Part shown: positions 48,683 through 60,305 of the stretch, piece after piece
Position numbering within the stretch: position 1 is the stretch's first letter
Layout of the letters: every line of letters starts with the position of its first letter
Assembly (NCBI GenBank): GCA_963556195.1
Contig: OY744533.1
Coordinates: 42,947,937-43,011,936, forward strand
Source: Sepiola atlantica
Lineage: Eukaryota; Mollusca; Cephalopoda; Sepiida; Sepiolidae
Reading direction: 5' to 3'
DNA: 64,000 bases
Position numbers and translations under genes: made by a program
Notes under the pieces: generated by a model
Told to the model about the DNA's origin: nothing
Databases searched by the model: none
Seen by the model: the letters and a program-made list of their open reading frames with translations, nothing else

Positions 48683-48687
<5 letters not shown>

Positions 48688-48701
48688 TAAAATATAGTTA
48701 T

Positions 48702-48744
48702 CCACAGATACGTGTTTCGGCCTCTCTACAACTCATCAGTGTGG
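48702..48744 (-). ncRNA. Hammerhead ribozyme-like fold
   Basis: On the minus strand CTGATGA is at 48733-48739 and GAAA at 48715-48718. The cleavage triplet is ATC, ending at 48707. A near-palindromic ACACGTAT serves as stem III. A perfect 5-bp stem I pairs CCACA (48740-48744) with TGTGG (48702-48706). Stem II is weak: only the closing G-C is obvious. The fold lies between (TA)n and (CT)n arrays. Confidence 0.5.
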
Positions 48745-48772
48745 GTAGACCTAGCGATATATGTCATAAAAC

Positions 48773-48773
<1 letters not shown>

Positions 48774-48830
<57 letters not shown>
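48774..48830. repeat. (CT)n microsatellite
   Basis: CT run with one CG interruption. Confidence 0.95.
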
Positions 48831-48831
<1 letters not shown>

Positions 48832-49149
48832 ATTATTGAATTTCTGAAAATAAATATGATCTGCCTCCTCGTTACTTGTCTACACCTCAGTACACAATTA
48901 TTCAAATAAGGTAAACTGGGCCAACTTTAGATTCAAAATGGCTGCTAAATTGCCACGAACTTCTCCAAATTTTGAAACTGTCTCCACTCGATATTATAGT
49001 GAAAAAAGACACGATTTTTGTCGTACGTGACAAAAATGTAACTCCGAAATAAAAAATAAAAAACGACAACAACAACAAAAACAGTTTTTTCAAACTCATT
49101 CTGGTGCTAATGTGAAAATAATGAGTCAATAAATCTCAGCTGTTGTGGC

Positions 49150-49257
49150 GTATTCGATGGCGCACAAGACGGCTTGCCCGATTTGAACATTGAAAATAAC
49201 TGGGGCATTCTTGATGCCATCAGCAACCGCCCAATTGCTGTGCAAAACGTTATGTAA
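49150..49257 (+). pseudogene. Possible Tc1-like transposase fragment
   Basis: 36 codons containing GLPDLNIENNWGIL, ending in TAA. Tc1-family transposases carry SPDLNPIENLWG around the last acidic catalytic residue. The match is short, with degraded flanks, so this is a relic at best. Confidence 0.45.
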
Positions 49258-49679
49258 GCCATCATATTAATTAACTTTAGATGTTTACATGACATATGTC
49301 GATGGTAGCAGAGAACCCCGGCGTTTCTCGGGAATATATAAGGGGCCCAGTCTACTCTTTCCCGAGCCCTAGTCTCCACATTATCATTCTACTCTTAATT
49401 TCTATAATTTTAAAATTATAAACGAAATAAAGTAAAAACGCAATATTTTCTGTTTATGGATGTTAGGCGCGAATGCAGACCTCACATTATAATATACTTA
49501 TAAAAAACTAATACCATCATTGGATTTCTTATCAAATCTTTCGCAAGATAAATTCTTTGATCTTGGTATAGGGCTTTGTTTTAAATTGCAACCACGGATA
49601 GAGTAACAGAGACACCACAATTATAGTATAGGCATGCATGTGGGTGTGTGTTTGTGTCTACACACAACTATATGTATGC

Positions 49680-49726
<47 letters not shown>

Positions 49727-49786
49727 CATACATATATACACATATATATACACATATATATACATATATATATATACATATATATA
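49680..49786. repeat. (TA)n/(CATA)n array
   Basis: TA run with interspersed CATACATA blocks. Confidence 0.95.
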
Positions 49787-49825
49787 AGGAAAATGAAAAC
49801 GGAAAAAACAAAATTATTCATATAT

Positions 49826-49867
49826 TCATCAACGTTTCGTTTTCATTCTAAGACTTTCTCAAGATGA
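49826..49867 (-). ncRNA. Degraded hammerhead-like motif
   Basis: On the minus strand a perfect stem I (TCATC 49863-49867 with GATGA 49826-49830) encloses a degraded box TTGAGAA, a stem II of four pairs plus one mismatch, GAAA (49835-49838) and palindromic ACGT, with T as cleavage base. Two core changes make activity unlikely. Confidence 0.35.
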
Positions 49868-50169
49868 TTGATTTGAAGAAATAGCATACAAGTACAATAT
49901 TTGAAAATATATGGTGCGTTTGTGACGTGAAAATATTTTTTCAAACGAAACATAGTCGTTATAATTAAAAAAAATGTGGTGCGAATGAGATTAAAAGAAC
50001 GTTTTTGTTCTTTTTTCGAACGAACCATAGCTGTTAGAATTCAAATGTATGATGTGTTTATGACATAGAATGGGTGTTTTTGTTTTGTTTTGTTTCTTTT
50101 TATAATATTGATGTTATGTGCACAGTTTTGTTGGGAATGTGTTATAAAATAACTAGCCTGGATCTAAAT
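49868..50169. other. Non-coding
   Basis: Repeated AACGAA/GAACG-type motifs near 49940 and 50020 suggest a decayed ~75-bp duplication. No gene. Confidence 0.4.
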
Positions 50170-50838
50170 TCAAGTTCTGTTCGGTTAGTATTAATTTGTT
50201 GATTAAAGGAGATAAATTGTAGAAGCCTTTACAGTCGGGGAAACAGGGATCAGGGAACGGGTTCGAAAGGCCGGTAGCTCGATGAAAGAAGGTATTGGAG
50301 TAGAAGGTTCTCCGGCATCTGGGGACGTCGACAGTGAATTGATGGGATTGGTCGAGCGTATTTACGCCGATGGGGCACCAGAGCAGCAAGTTCATCGGAG
50401 CACATTCCATTGAAGTACGATGGGAATGGGTTGGAGCTTGGTGGATAGTGACGGACCTATTAGATTAGCGACTCTTTTCTGGACCTTGTCTAAGAGGGAG
50501 AGACTAGTGGATGGTGCACCAACCCAGATGTGGCAACAATACTCCATGCCTGGGCAGATGGTGGCTTTGTAGAGATATAGAATACTGTCAGGTGTGAGAA
50601 GTTTTCTAACTCGGTAGAGGAAGCCTACTTTCTTTGCAGCAGCCTTGGCAAAGTCTTCAATGTATTTGTTCCAATTCATGTTACCTGTGAATGTTAGGCC
50701 GATGAATTTGAACGTTGGACTCTCAGGCAATCAGTGGTTCAAAAGGTTTCTTGTAGTTGTTGAAGTAAAGGAGATGTGTCTTACCAGCATTAAATGTTAC
50801 CATCCATTTATGACCCCATTCCACCACAGACTATATAT
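50170..50838 (-). pseudogene. LINE reverse transcriptase C-terminal half
   Basis: In minus-strand order: WGHKWMVTFNAGKTHLLYF, a frameshift near 50730, then FIGLTFTGNMNWNKYIEDFA, KKVGFLYRVRKLL, MEYCCHIW and LLDKVQKRVANLIG (about 50460-50500). After another frameshift come CPIGVNTLDQSHQFTVDVPR, CRRTFYSNTFF and FPDCKGF. It matches the C-terminal region of the LINEs at 13500-15018 and 20590-21943. It is 5'-truncated next to a short TATATA tract, and YADD is absent. At least two frameshifts are present. Confidence 0.85.
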
Positions 50839-51154
50839 ATATTAACAATAGACAGTGCTTAAATCAGTTCTAAAGTGCGCCCATACTATCCGTGTTTTTA
50901 GCAATGAAAATGGTATTTACAACTGAAACATCGCAGGTACAGTTCTGTTTATCTATTGGGCGCCATATTTAATGACGCCATATTTAATGACGCCATATTA
51001 GTTATGGATGTAGTTAAGTTCCCCTATATTTAATACTAACGAAGCAAGCAAAACTCTAATTTAGAAATCCTGTACGTTTTTCGTATATTTTTAAAATTCC
51101 CTTTTCTTCTTTTTCCCCTTTTCCTCTTCCTATTTTAAATTTATATATTTACTA

Positions 51155-51480
51155 GCAGGGGTACCCGGTGTTGCCGGGGGAACTATAGATATAATAGTAG
51201 GGTACACTAGACTCTCAAGCCTTGGTTGTGCAACTAATCTAGGAGAAGGAAAACTCTGAAATAACACCAGTCTTTATGTGTTTATCCGGCATCATTTATA
51301 GTCGTCCTGGACTTCTCCTAGCCACTGGACTCAATCAATGCCGGTTTAGGAGAGGTGCGGTCTGGGATTGCGTAACCTTTGCTTCACTATAGACTCCTTG
51401 TGCAAGCATTCTTACAGGAGTTATCCATTGTCTCGCGAGACTGAAATGGGGGCCAACCCTATATATACAGTAAAAGGCGG
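51155..51480 (+). repeat. Family A start and possible LINE leader fragment
   Basis: ACTAGCAGGGGTACCCGGTG followed by TTGCCGGGGG begins a short family A piece. From 51207, AAGCCT then CTAGGAGAAGGAAAACTCTGA resembles the LINE leader at 20603-20645 (CTAAGAGAAGGAAATCTCTGA). Confidence 0.45.
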
Positions 51481-51520
51481 CAATATTCGACAGTATAATC
51501 TAATCTTTATTCAATTCACA

Positions 51521-51886
51521 ATGTCTCGGTAAAATGTGTCTCATCTTCAGATATGTAATAGACTAAAAAAGCTATGTGTCATTCGGAGAAAACATGTCTC
51601 GGTAAAATGTGTCGCATCTTCAGATATGTAATAGACTAAAAAAGCTATGTGTCATTCGGGGAAAAGATGTCTCGGTAAAATGTGTCTCATCTTCAGATAT
51701 GTAATAGACTAAAAAAGCTATGTGTCATTCGGAGAAAAATGTCTCGGTAAAATGTGTCTCATCTTCAGATATGTAATAGACTAAAAAAGCTATGTGTCAT
51801 TCGGAGAAAAATGTCTCGGTAAAATGTGTCTCATCTTCAGATATGTAATAGACTAAAAAAGCTATGTGTCATTCGGATCAAACATG
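51521..51886 (-). repeat. 72-73-bp tandem repeat, five units
   Basis: Unit starts are at 51521, 51594, 51667, 51739 and 51811, more than 95% alike by eye. On the minus strand each unit has CTGAAGATGAGACAC, then TACCGAGACAT. At the edge unit TTGTGAATTGAATAAAG follows, the same order as the CTGAAGA/GAAAC/GTTGTGA motif at 47874. GAAA is changed to GAGA and stem II is lost, so it is a relic of such a terminal repeat. Confidence 0.9.
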
Positions 51887-52590
51887 TCATAAAAAGAATA
51901 AGGTAAGAAATTGAGAGGCGACATTATTTATTATTTTTTAATTGATTGCTTAAGAAGAAGAAACACGTCTAGTGGGTAGTCAAGTCGATGCATACAAATG
52001 TTTTCACATTTAGAAGAATCAACTAACGTCGCGTCAGCGACCGTTTCAAAATAATACGGCGTGTGTATAGAGGATGGGAGGGGGGGACTTCACGTGTAAA
52101 AATGAGTAATGGAGTTGCTGATTGAACAGGGAGAAAAAGAGGAGGAGGCGCGGGTATTTTTTTTAATGCACACACATACACACACTGAATGCCTACTAGA
52201 AACTTACCTTGATTTTCTAAGGTATCTCTCTACAGAGGTTTGTCAGGACAACCTGACATTAGGATACTTCCTCATACAAGTAAACCCTGACCAAATATTC
52301 AAAATAACATAGTGTTCGAATCCCAAATAAGATCCCCTCGGTATGGTTAAGCCACACTGGCTTATACGAGAAATGGTGCACGTAATCCAAGTGATGTTGC
52401 CTCTAGTAACAGCACTAAACTGGATACTCCACCAGACTAGATAAATTCTTGTCCTGAAATCCGGTAAGACTAAATGACCACAAGAAAGATATAATATAAC
52501 ATAGTTAGCTGATCAATGGGTGAGAGGAAATTTAATGTTCCTAACTGTTTTACACGCTCAGCGTTTGACAGGTAAAGGAGAACTTTAATG
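51887..52590. other. Non-coding
   Basis: No gene is recognised. (AC)n at 52170-52186; a 67-codon frame at 52109 has no motif. Confidence 0.4.
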
Positions 52591-52609
52591 GAATATTTGA
52601 ATATCTATG

Positions 52610-53290
52610 TAAGACACACACACACACACACATATCAGTATGTATAAAATTCAATGTCTGCGTGTGTGTGATGTGTGTGTGTTTTCTATAGAAAGAACGT
52701 ATAGAGAATTTACACAAACTCTAAAAGTGTATTTTGATGTAAAATTTAACGGGCAAGACAATGGAACTGTTCACGAATCTCAAAGTGCATCCCCAAAGGG
52801 GTTGTTAGGGAGGAGGGGGTGCATAACCACCTTAAAACTTCAAATATATCCTATTTTTATGAAATTTAAATCACATATATAACATTTTCTGTGGAAGACA
52901 ATGGAAGTGATCCCGAATCTATAAGTGCCCTCCTAACCTAAGAGAGCTATGGGGGGTGAACCTTCTTTAAAACTTCAAATACATCCAATAGGATAAATTT
53001 GAAGTTTAAAGGCAGTTGATGAAATTTATATCATCTGCACAAAATTATAATACCTTCTTTTTGCTGAATATTTACATACCTCCAACTCTAAGTGACCCAT
53101 GGAGACAGAAACCCCTTAAAACTTCAAATACGTATATACGATTTTAATAAAATTTAAACCATATTAATTCAAAGAGTTTTCAACATTTCAGAATCTTCTG
53201 ACTATATTAGGGGGCAAAACGGGGGGAAGGGGCAGTAAAAACAAATAAAGTGTGAAAAGGTACATAGTAGTGATCCTTATTAAAATCATG
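52610..53290 (-). repeat. Dispersed repeat family A, minus copy
   Basis: Begins (plus coordinates) with ACACAC runs and TGTGTGTTTTCTATAGAAAG. It then has GGCAAGACAATGGAACTGTT, GGAAGACAATGGAAGTGATC and GTGACCCATGGAGACAGAAA, parallel to 22592-22940 plus 26795-27060. A GGATGTATTTGAAG-type segment is inverted at about 52975-53010. Confidence 0.6.
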
Positions 53291-53545
53291 TAATAGATTT
53301 TGATCATAATTGGAATAAGGATTCTAGACACAGCGTTTAATATACTTATCCTGATCTTAAGGGTACATAAAAGTGGTGCAAAACTGTTCTGTTCGGTGAA
53401 TTAATTTAACCCGTCCTTGGACGAGTATTCGTCTAGTCGCTGTTATAAAGTTAGTTATGTGGAAATGTTTATATATTTATATGTACAGGATTCACTCCTA
53501 AGCTAATTAACCGATAATTATGAATTTGGGAACATAACTGCTGGA
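53281..53545 (+). repeat. Family C partial copy and short repeat
   Basis: 53281-53398 (ATCATGTAATAGATTTTGAT, AGGATTCTAGACA, GTGGTGCAAAACTGTTC) matches 13035-13150. 53470-53545 is the partner of 27195-27260. Confidence 0.55.
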
Positions 53546-53599
53546 TGTAAGTGTAAGTAATGTGAGCTATATTTATTTTGATTTAGGTTCATGAAAAGG

Positions 53600-53740
53600 G
53601 TGCCAAAAGAAGTGGAAGCCATTCGTGAAAATTCAGATACTTCCGATTTTTGTGAAGATTAAGCAATAGGTATAAGACATAAATTCAGAAATATTTTCCA
53701 AATGTCAGTTTCTTTGGAGAAATTAAATGGTTTTTCGATG

Positions 53741-53801
<61 letters not shown>

Positions 53802-54017
53802 TATATACATATATATATATACATATATGCATACATATATGCATACATATATACATACATATACATATATATATATGCATACATATATACATACATATAC
53901 ACATACATATACACATATATATATGCATACATATATACATACATATATACATATATATGCATACATATATACATACATATGTACATACATATATACATAC
54001 ATATAATACATACATAT

Positions 54018-54073
<56 letters not shown>

Positions 54074-54272
54074 CCAAAGAAACCAATAAGCAAGATTCGC
54101 TGAATTTTAATTTCTTCTCCTTAAATTTTAGACATTTTCTAGAATCAAACTCATATAATGGATTTTTTATCAAATTCAGAATAAGGATTCTTGACATGAT
54201 GTTTAGTATCATTATATCTAGATTTTAATCTTCGTAAGGGGACATAAAAGTGATGCAAAAATGTCCCCTTCC
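53600..54272 (+). repeat. Dispersed repeat family C interrupted by TA array
   Basis: The left part (53600-53700) matches 12745-12830 and the right part (54075-54272) matches 12950-13150. The middle is replaced by the 330-bp TA-rich array. Confidence 0.7.
53743..54072. repeat. (TA)n with CATACA/GCATACAT variants
   Basis: TA run, then interspersed ACATATATGCATACAT-type units, then TA run. All long reading frames here are artefacts. Confidence 0.97.
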
Positions 54273-55554
54273 TGTGATAGCTAGATTTCTAGTATATAAA
54301 CAAAATGCAAAATCGATGCCAAATAAAGGTCAGCCGGGCCTTTGTTTGAGAGAACCTCAACCATTGGCTAATGGAAACATTAACCTGTGGGAGGGAAATA
54401 ACAACGAATCTGATTTGTCAGTTAGCCAGACTAAACACCACGTCGGTATATAAAAACAATCAGCAACAAAAATCTGTGCACTTAGCCTGGCGATTCTCTG
54501 CGGAGATGAAGCAAGTCACACACATCTCCTCCTACTCACTTCGGTCACTTAAGTTCAACATGTTTAAATACGTTACGGTAGTTATTTTTAAAGTTCATTT
54601 TTGTTCAAAAAATTATTGTTAATACGGTTCATTTAGTAGCTATCTCAAAGTAAAGTTTATTCTATGTCTACAATTTGTAGCAATTTCATTTTTATTGTTT
54701 AGTAGTCTTGTGCTTTTCACAATACACGATACACCCTAAAAATCTTATTTATCCGTACACGTTGGCCTTTCTTGCTTGTTTATTTGTTTGTTGTTTGTTT
54801 GGTAGGCAAGTCGGAATTATGCCTAGACGTCACAAATATCGTGCCTCAGTATTGTCTGGTCTGCATAACGTTTTCCCCGTTGGTCGCAGCTATTCGTAAA
54901 CCTGCAGAATTGCAGGTGTTTACCCTGACACAGCAAGGTTCGGCGGTTGGGTGTGAAGTCGGGGAAGATTTAAACCAGAACACACAAAGAAATAGCTCAA
55001 AGCGTCTACTTTCACTCCATTGATTTGCGGTACTGAGTTTGACACGTTTTTGCCTGCCACGTGCAAAGGAAAAGATGACCAGAGGACGACGTATCCTAGT
55101 GCCGACTCTTCATAATTTTTTACCAGAGCCCTGTTAACCGGGTAGATCTGACACTAGCGCGTTGCCACCACCCCTGCTACGCTGATGAAGAGTTAGACTT
55201 TAAGTGGGTACATGTTGGATGATAAGGCGCTCATACGTCATTTTCGACTGGGTTGCCATTACTTTTTTCCAATTGTTTTTCCAGTTTTTTTTATATATAT
55301 TAAAGTTCAATGCGGCAACTCTGTAAAAAACTATAGGCGTACACACGCAACCACGCAGAACCACACACCGTCAAACTTTGACACAATCTCCAAGGTGGCA
55401 AAAAGAAAATCTTTCATATTTCACATCTTGAATAGCCATCTGCTTTTTGCTACAACCGGATACTGGACAATTCTCTGACTTCGTTTGACTTCAAAAATGT
55501 TATCTTTTTCTCTTCAATTATTCTCTTGTCATTCCACATAATATATCCCTCCTG

Positions 55555-55557
<3 letters not shown>
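54273..55557. other. Non-coding, unassigned
   Basis: No gene is recognised. A hairpin ACCTGCA/TGCAGGT lies at about 54900-54917. 54880-55230 is GC-richer and may be an unrecognised repeat. Confidence 0.4.

Positions 55558-55607
<50 letters not shown>
55558..55607. repeat. (CT)n microsatellite
   Basis: CT run. Confidence 0.96.
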
Positions 55608-55608
<1 letters not shown>

Positions 55609-55745
55609 GTGTATTTTAACTTTTATCTATCGCCTACATTCATATTGCAATCTTTTTTCTAAAATAGTATCACAAATATTTTTTTGGCTTCTAATATCTT
55701 AAGTAAGCAACATTGTTTTGTAAATGTTTGCATGCCACATATTTC

Positions 55746-56160
<415 letters not shown>

Positions 56161-56190
56161 ACATGACAAAACATATACTATTGTAATCAA

Positions 56191-56735
56191 ATGCAACCAA
56201 ACTTTAGATTAGAAGAGAAAGTCATGAAAAATATTATACACAGATACATATCCTCAATTGACAATAACAATACAAGTAGACTCATTATTTACTATAAGAA
56301 ATTTAAAACCCAAAATCTTGTAATAAAAAACAGCTCCTCCTCGACTCAAATACTACTAGAAAGAATCAATGTAATTTATAAGTTTAAATGCCCTTCGGGA
56401 GAATGTAACTCCCATAATAATAATAAAGCTAATAGCTACATTGGTTTTACAAGCACTACCTTATCTCGCCGCCTCACTATGCATCTTGTAAACTCCAGCT
56501 CAATTTACCAACATCTACAAAGACATAACTGCCCTCCCTCTGATTTAAGACAAATATACAAATTATACATTCCGAAACCAATTTTTAAAAATTAAAAATA
56601 CTGGAAGCTATCTACATAAAAACACAACAACCTAAAATTAACAACATCACATCTGAAAGCAGTGGTAACATTTCTAAGTGCTTAACGTAATGCGATTTTG
56701 TTCTGTGATGTAATCCAGCGTTGCTGAATTTAAAT
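56191..56735 (+). pseudogene. Penelope-like element GIY-YIG endonuclease
   Basis: 135 codons to TAA after 56592, then a frameshifted continuation (LEAIYIKTQQPKIN, about 56600-56645). Residues 61-65 VIYKF hold the GIY-equivalent strand, 67-72 CPSGEC a cysteine pair, and 83-98 YIGFTSTTLSRRLTMH the YIG strand with the conserved arginines. CPxGxC plus YIG-T-TTLSRRL-H is characteristic of the endonuclease of Penelope-like retroelements, which nicks target DNA for primed reverse transcription. No reverse transcriptase is present upstream; instead there is an inverted terminal repeat. The frameshift and missing polymerase make it a relic. Confidence 0.85.
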
Positions 56736-56738
56736 CGT
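56714..56738 (+). repeat. 25-bp inverted flank of the Penelope relic
   Basis: Exact complement of 56129-56153, so the endonuclease lies between inverted pieces of terminal repeat. Confidence 0.9.
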
Positions 56739-57321
<583 letters not shown>

Positions 57322-57714
57322 ACACTCAATAAATTAAAATATTACAATTGTTCCAAGAATTATAACATCAAGTCCAGTATGGCGTACGATCGTTACCAAA
57401 ACAGTTTGGAAATACTTTATTTTATTTGATTTTTAAATTAATAAAGCTAATCCAAAAACGTCACTTCATCAGCGCCTTTAGCAACACGTCTTACAGAAAG
57501 TCAGAGAAAAAATTAAAAAACTCGTTGTAGAGAAACATCCACTGACAGAAAGAGTCACCGGTTGATATGTTAGTAGTATAGGGGAAGAACACAATGGTAC
57601 CTACAAACCAAAACACTGGTACATACATAAGAAATAATCTAATATTGTCCATAGATTTACGCTTTCAAATTATGCAATAAATGAATTAAAGTTACAAATT
57701 CTTTTGTCAGAGGG

Positions 57715-58060
57715 GTAGTGAAAACAAAAGAATAGAAATAATAATAGAAATAAAATGATAAAAAAAGAATAAAAAATAAAAATATAAAATTAAAAAATAA
57801 TAAAAAATAAAACTTAAAAAATAAAAAATAAAAAATATGAAAAATTAAAAAATATAAAAAAATATAAAAAATAAATGAAAATAAAATAATAAAATAATAA
57901 AATACAAAATAAAAATAAAAATAAAAATAAAAAATGAAAACAAAAATGAAAAATACAAAATAAAAATAAAGAAATGAGATAATTAAAATAGAAATTAAAA
58001 TTAAAAACAACATAAAAATAAAAATAGAAATAAAAATAAAAATAAAATTAGAAAATAACG
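57715..58060. repeat. A-rich AAAATA low-complexity block
   Basis: Repeats of AAAATAAAAATA type. The Phe/Tyr-rich minus-strand frame is an artefact. Confidence 0.9.
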
Positions 58061-58847
58061 GTTGAATAGTATCAAGTTTTTTTACAAAGGTTTTTTAGGA
58101 AAACATCTTGCAAGAGGATGTGTAGGTTAAGAGGGTAGGAGGAAGAGTATAGGGGAAGATATGGACAAAGATAATTTTGTGGGAGAGAAAAAAAAAACTT
58201 ATAAAAAACTATTATGGGGGAAAGAGGCAGGAATGATAAGGAAATAGGGGGTGTAATAGAAGAAGGAATTTAGTTGGGACTATACCAACAGTACTGGACA
58301 TATAAGTGTATGAATACATATGAGATATGAAGGAGGGGAAAAGTTTCTTATTAATTTCACTGTTGTGTAAGGAAGAGAGAACCAGCTTTACAGGAAATAA
58401 ATATTATCTATTTCCCATTGTGCAATTCTGCATTCAAATGAAAAGCTCAAACTGGAATGACATTAGATGTGGGAGGGTGGGGTATTCCAGGAAATATTGT
58501 AATTAGAGTCCGGCCGTTAAGGACGTGTTTGGAGAAAATCAAAGCAAACAGAATCTGTGTTTCGATGAGCGAGAATATTTCCTGGATGAATCGGAGGAGA
58601 TCTGTTAGGACCCTAGGAGATAAAAATATTGTTCCATTGGGAAAAGTTTGTATTCATACCTCCGAGGCTGGAGTCCTTTCAACTTTTTAATTCCCTTTAT
58701 ATATGTGTTTTGTATATAATCCAGTAGGTTAGGAGAGTCTGTACGGCAACAAGAAGTTATTATTCCACAGTAGAGTTTCTCATGGAAATCGACAGAATGC
58801 GACTCTTTAAGTGATAAAAGGGGCGTGGCAACTATTTCGGGTGGACA

Positions 58848-58850
<3 letters not shown>
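58061..58850. other. Unassigned
   Basis: No gene is recognised with confidence. A 77-codon plus frame at 58457-58690 and its minus-strand shadow have no known motif. Confidence 0.4.

Positions 58851-58888
<38 letters not shown>
58851..58888. repeat. (TA)n microsatellite
   Basis: TA run at the end of the SINE-like copy. Confidence 0.93.
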
Positions 58889-58892
<4 letters not shown>

Positions 58893-58894
58893 CT

Positions 58895-59165
58895 TATAAA
58901 TAATATTTTGCAAATTAACCTATATACACATGTGTTTCATGCCAAACCTGCGATCATCACTATGGAAGGAGACATTCTCTGTCGATCACACAGTTCGAAC
59001 ACCAATACGAAAGTCATATTTGACTCAGTAGTCGGAGCGTGTACCGATGTATTCACCACGCATTGCCGTATAAATAGGAGAGTAAATTTACATCTAAATG
59101 GCAAATTCAACGACCATACCAGTAAGCCGTCAAGAGAATTCAGCAGGCGGGACCTAGAGTATTCA
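58895..59165 (-). mobile_element. SINE-like element, copy 3 (inverted)
   Basis: Complement of the elements at 16556 and 16887: ACACATGTGTTTCATGCCAA, AGTTCGAACACCAATACGAA, AGTCATATTTGACTCAGTAG and TCGGAGC. The B-box-like GTTCGAAC is partly kept. Confidence 0.6.
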
Positions 59166-59183
59166 TATATATATATATATTTT

Positions 59184-59208
59184 TAATGTGTGTGTGTGCG
59201 TGTGCGTG

Positions 59209-59242
<34 letters not shown>

Positions 59243-59332
59243 GTGGGTGTGTGTGTGGGTGTGTGTGTGGGGGGGGGGTGCGTGTGCGTGTTTGTGTGTG
59301 TGTGGTGTGTGTGTGTGTGGGGGGGGGGTGTC
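59184..59332. repeat. (GT)n with G runs
   Basis: GT repeats with TGTGGTG variants and two G8-G9 runs. Confidence 0.95.
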
Positions 59333-60233
59333 TGAAGCTGAAACTATACTATTACTTGCATTAATGACCGAATTATACTATCTTTTAATAGTCAATTCAG
59401 TATTAAATAAAGGTTCCGTTTAAAATTTCGTACAGATTGCCAAGTTCGACATAAAGATTCGTGAGTTCCACCAGTTTCAAGCTTTTGCGTGGCGGACCAA
59501 CCGACACAAAGATCCGCTTATAGAGACGTGTGGACGTAACTAAAATAAGATGCGTCCATTTAATCTGCGCGTTTAGCGAGGAAAATACCACCTCAAAATG
59601 AAGTGTGACAGATGTACATTGTACAGCTCATTTAGATAAAAGCGTGTTTAAACGATGGGGTGGGTCAAATCGACATCGTTGTAAACTCAAAACATTAACA
59701 TCGAATTAAAATACTGTAAAAAGAAATATGTCAGCCGCCATGTAAACCAAATATTCACAAGTCTTTCCTGAATTACAGCATAAATTACTTTTTCAATACG
59801 CCATTACGTGCGCCGATATATTCACGCGGGAAACTTTTATTTTATCTATTTTTATTTTTTAGATCAATGACTTTTGTCTTGAATCTCCTGCTGACCTAAA
59901 CCAGAACCAATTCCTCTGCTTAAATACTCAAACAATAAAAGAAAAACAATACAGACCATCGTCTGTTTTTTTTGGGGGGGGGGGGAGTACAAAAGGAAGT
60001 GGTTATTTTTTATTTATTTATATATTTTTGTATGATTGAAAACACAAAACGTATTTTATTTTCGGAAATCTATAAAAAGAAACAATCGGCTTTTTCCTTC
60101 ATTCATTTCCCGAAATCCGACTGCACTTCGTCTGCATCCGCTCGGGAGATTGTAACGCAAATATACAATTTCGAGTTCTCGGTCGTCTGCCCCTAGTTCC
60201 GCCAGTTGTCGCCTTTTTGTTTTGAATATTATT

Positions 60234-60235
<2 letters not shown>
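59333..60235. other. Non-coding; terminal-repeat-like fragment at 59425-59600
   Basis: CGTACAGATTGCCAAGTTCG and TTCGTGAGTTCCACCAGTTT resemble 47815-47870. A G11 run lies at 59975. No gene. Confidence 0.4.

Positions 60236-60301
<66 letters not shown>
60236..60301. repeat. (CT)n microsatellite
   Basis: CT run. Confidence 0.97.

Positions 60302-60305
<4 letters not shown>

Noticed and set aside
57455..57480. CTGATGA on the minus strand as another hammerhead
   Set aside because: No GAAA box or stem II follows within a plausible distance.
57657..58013. 118-codon Phe/Tyr/Ile-rich minus frame as a membrane protein
   Set aside because: It is the complement of an AAAATA low-complexity block.
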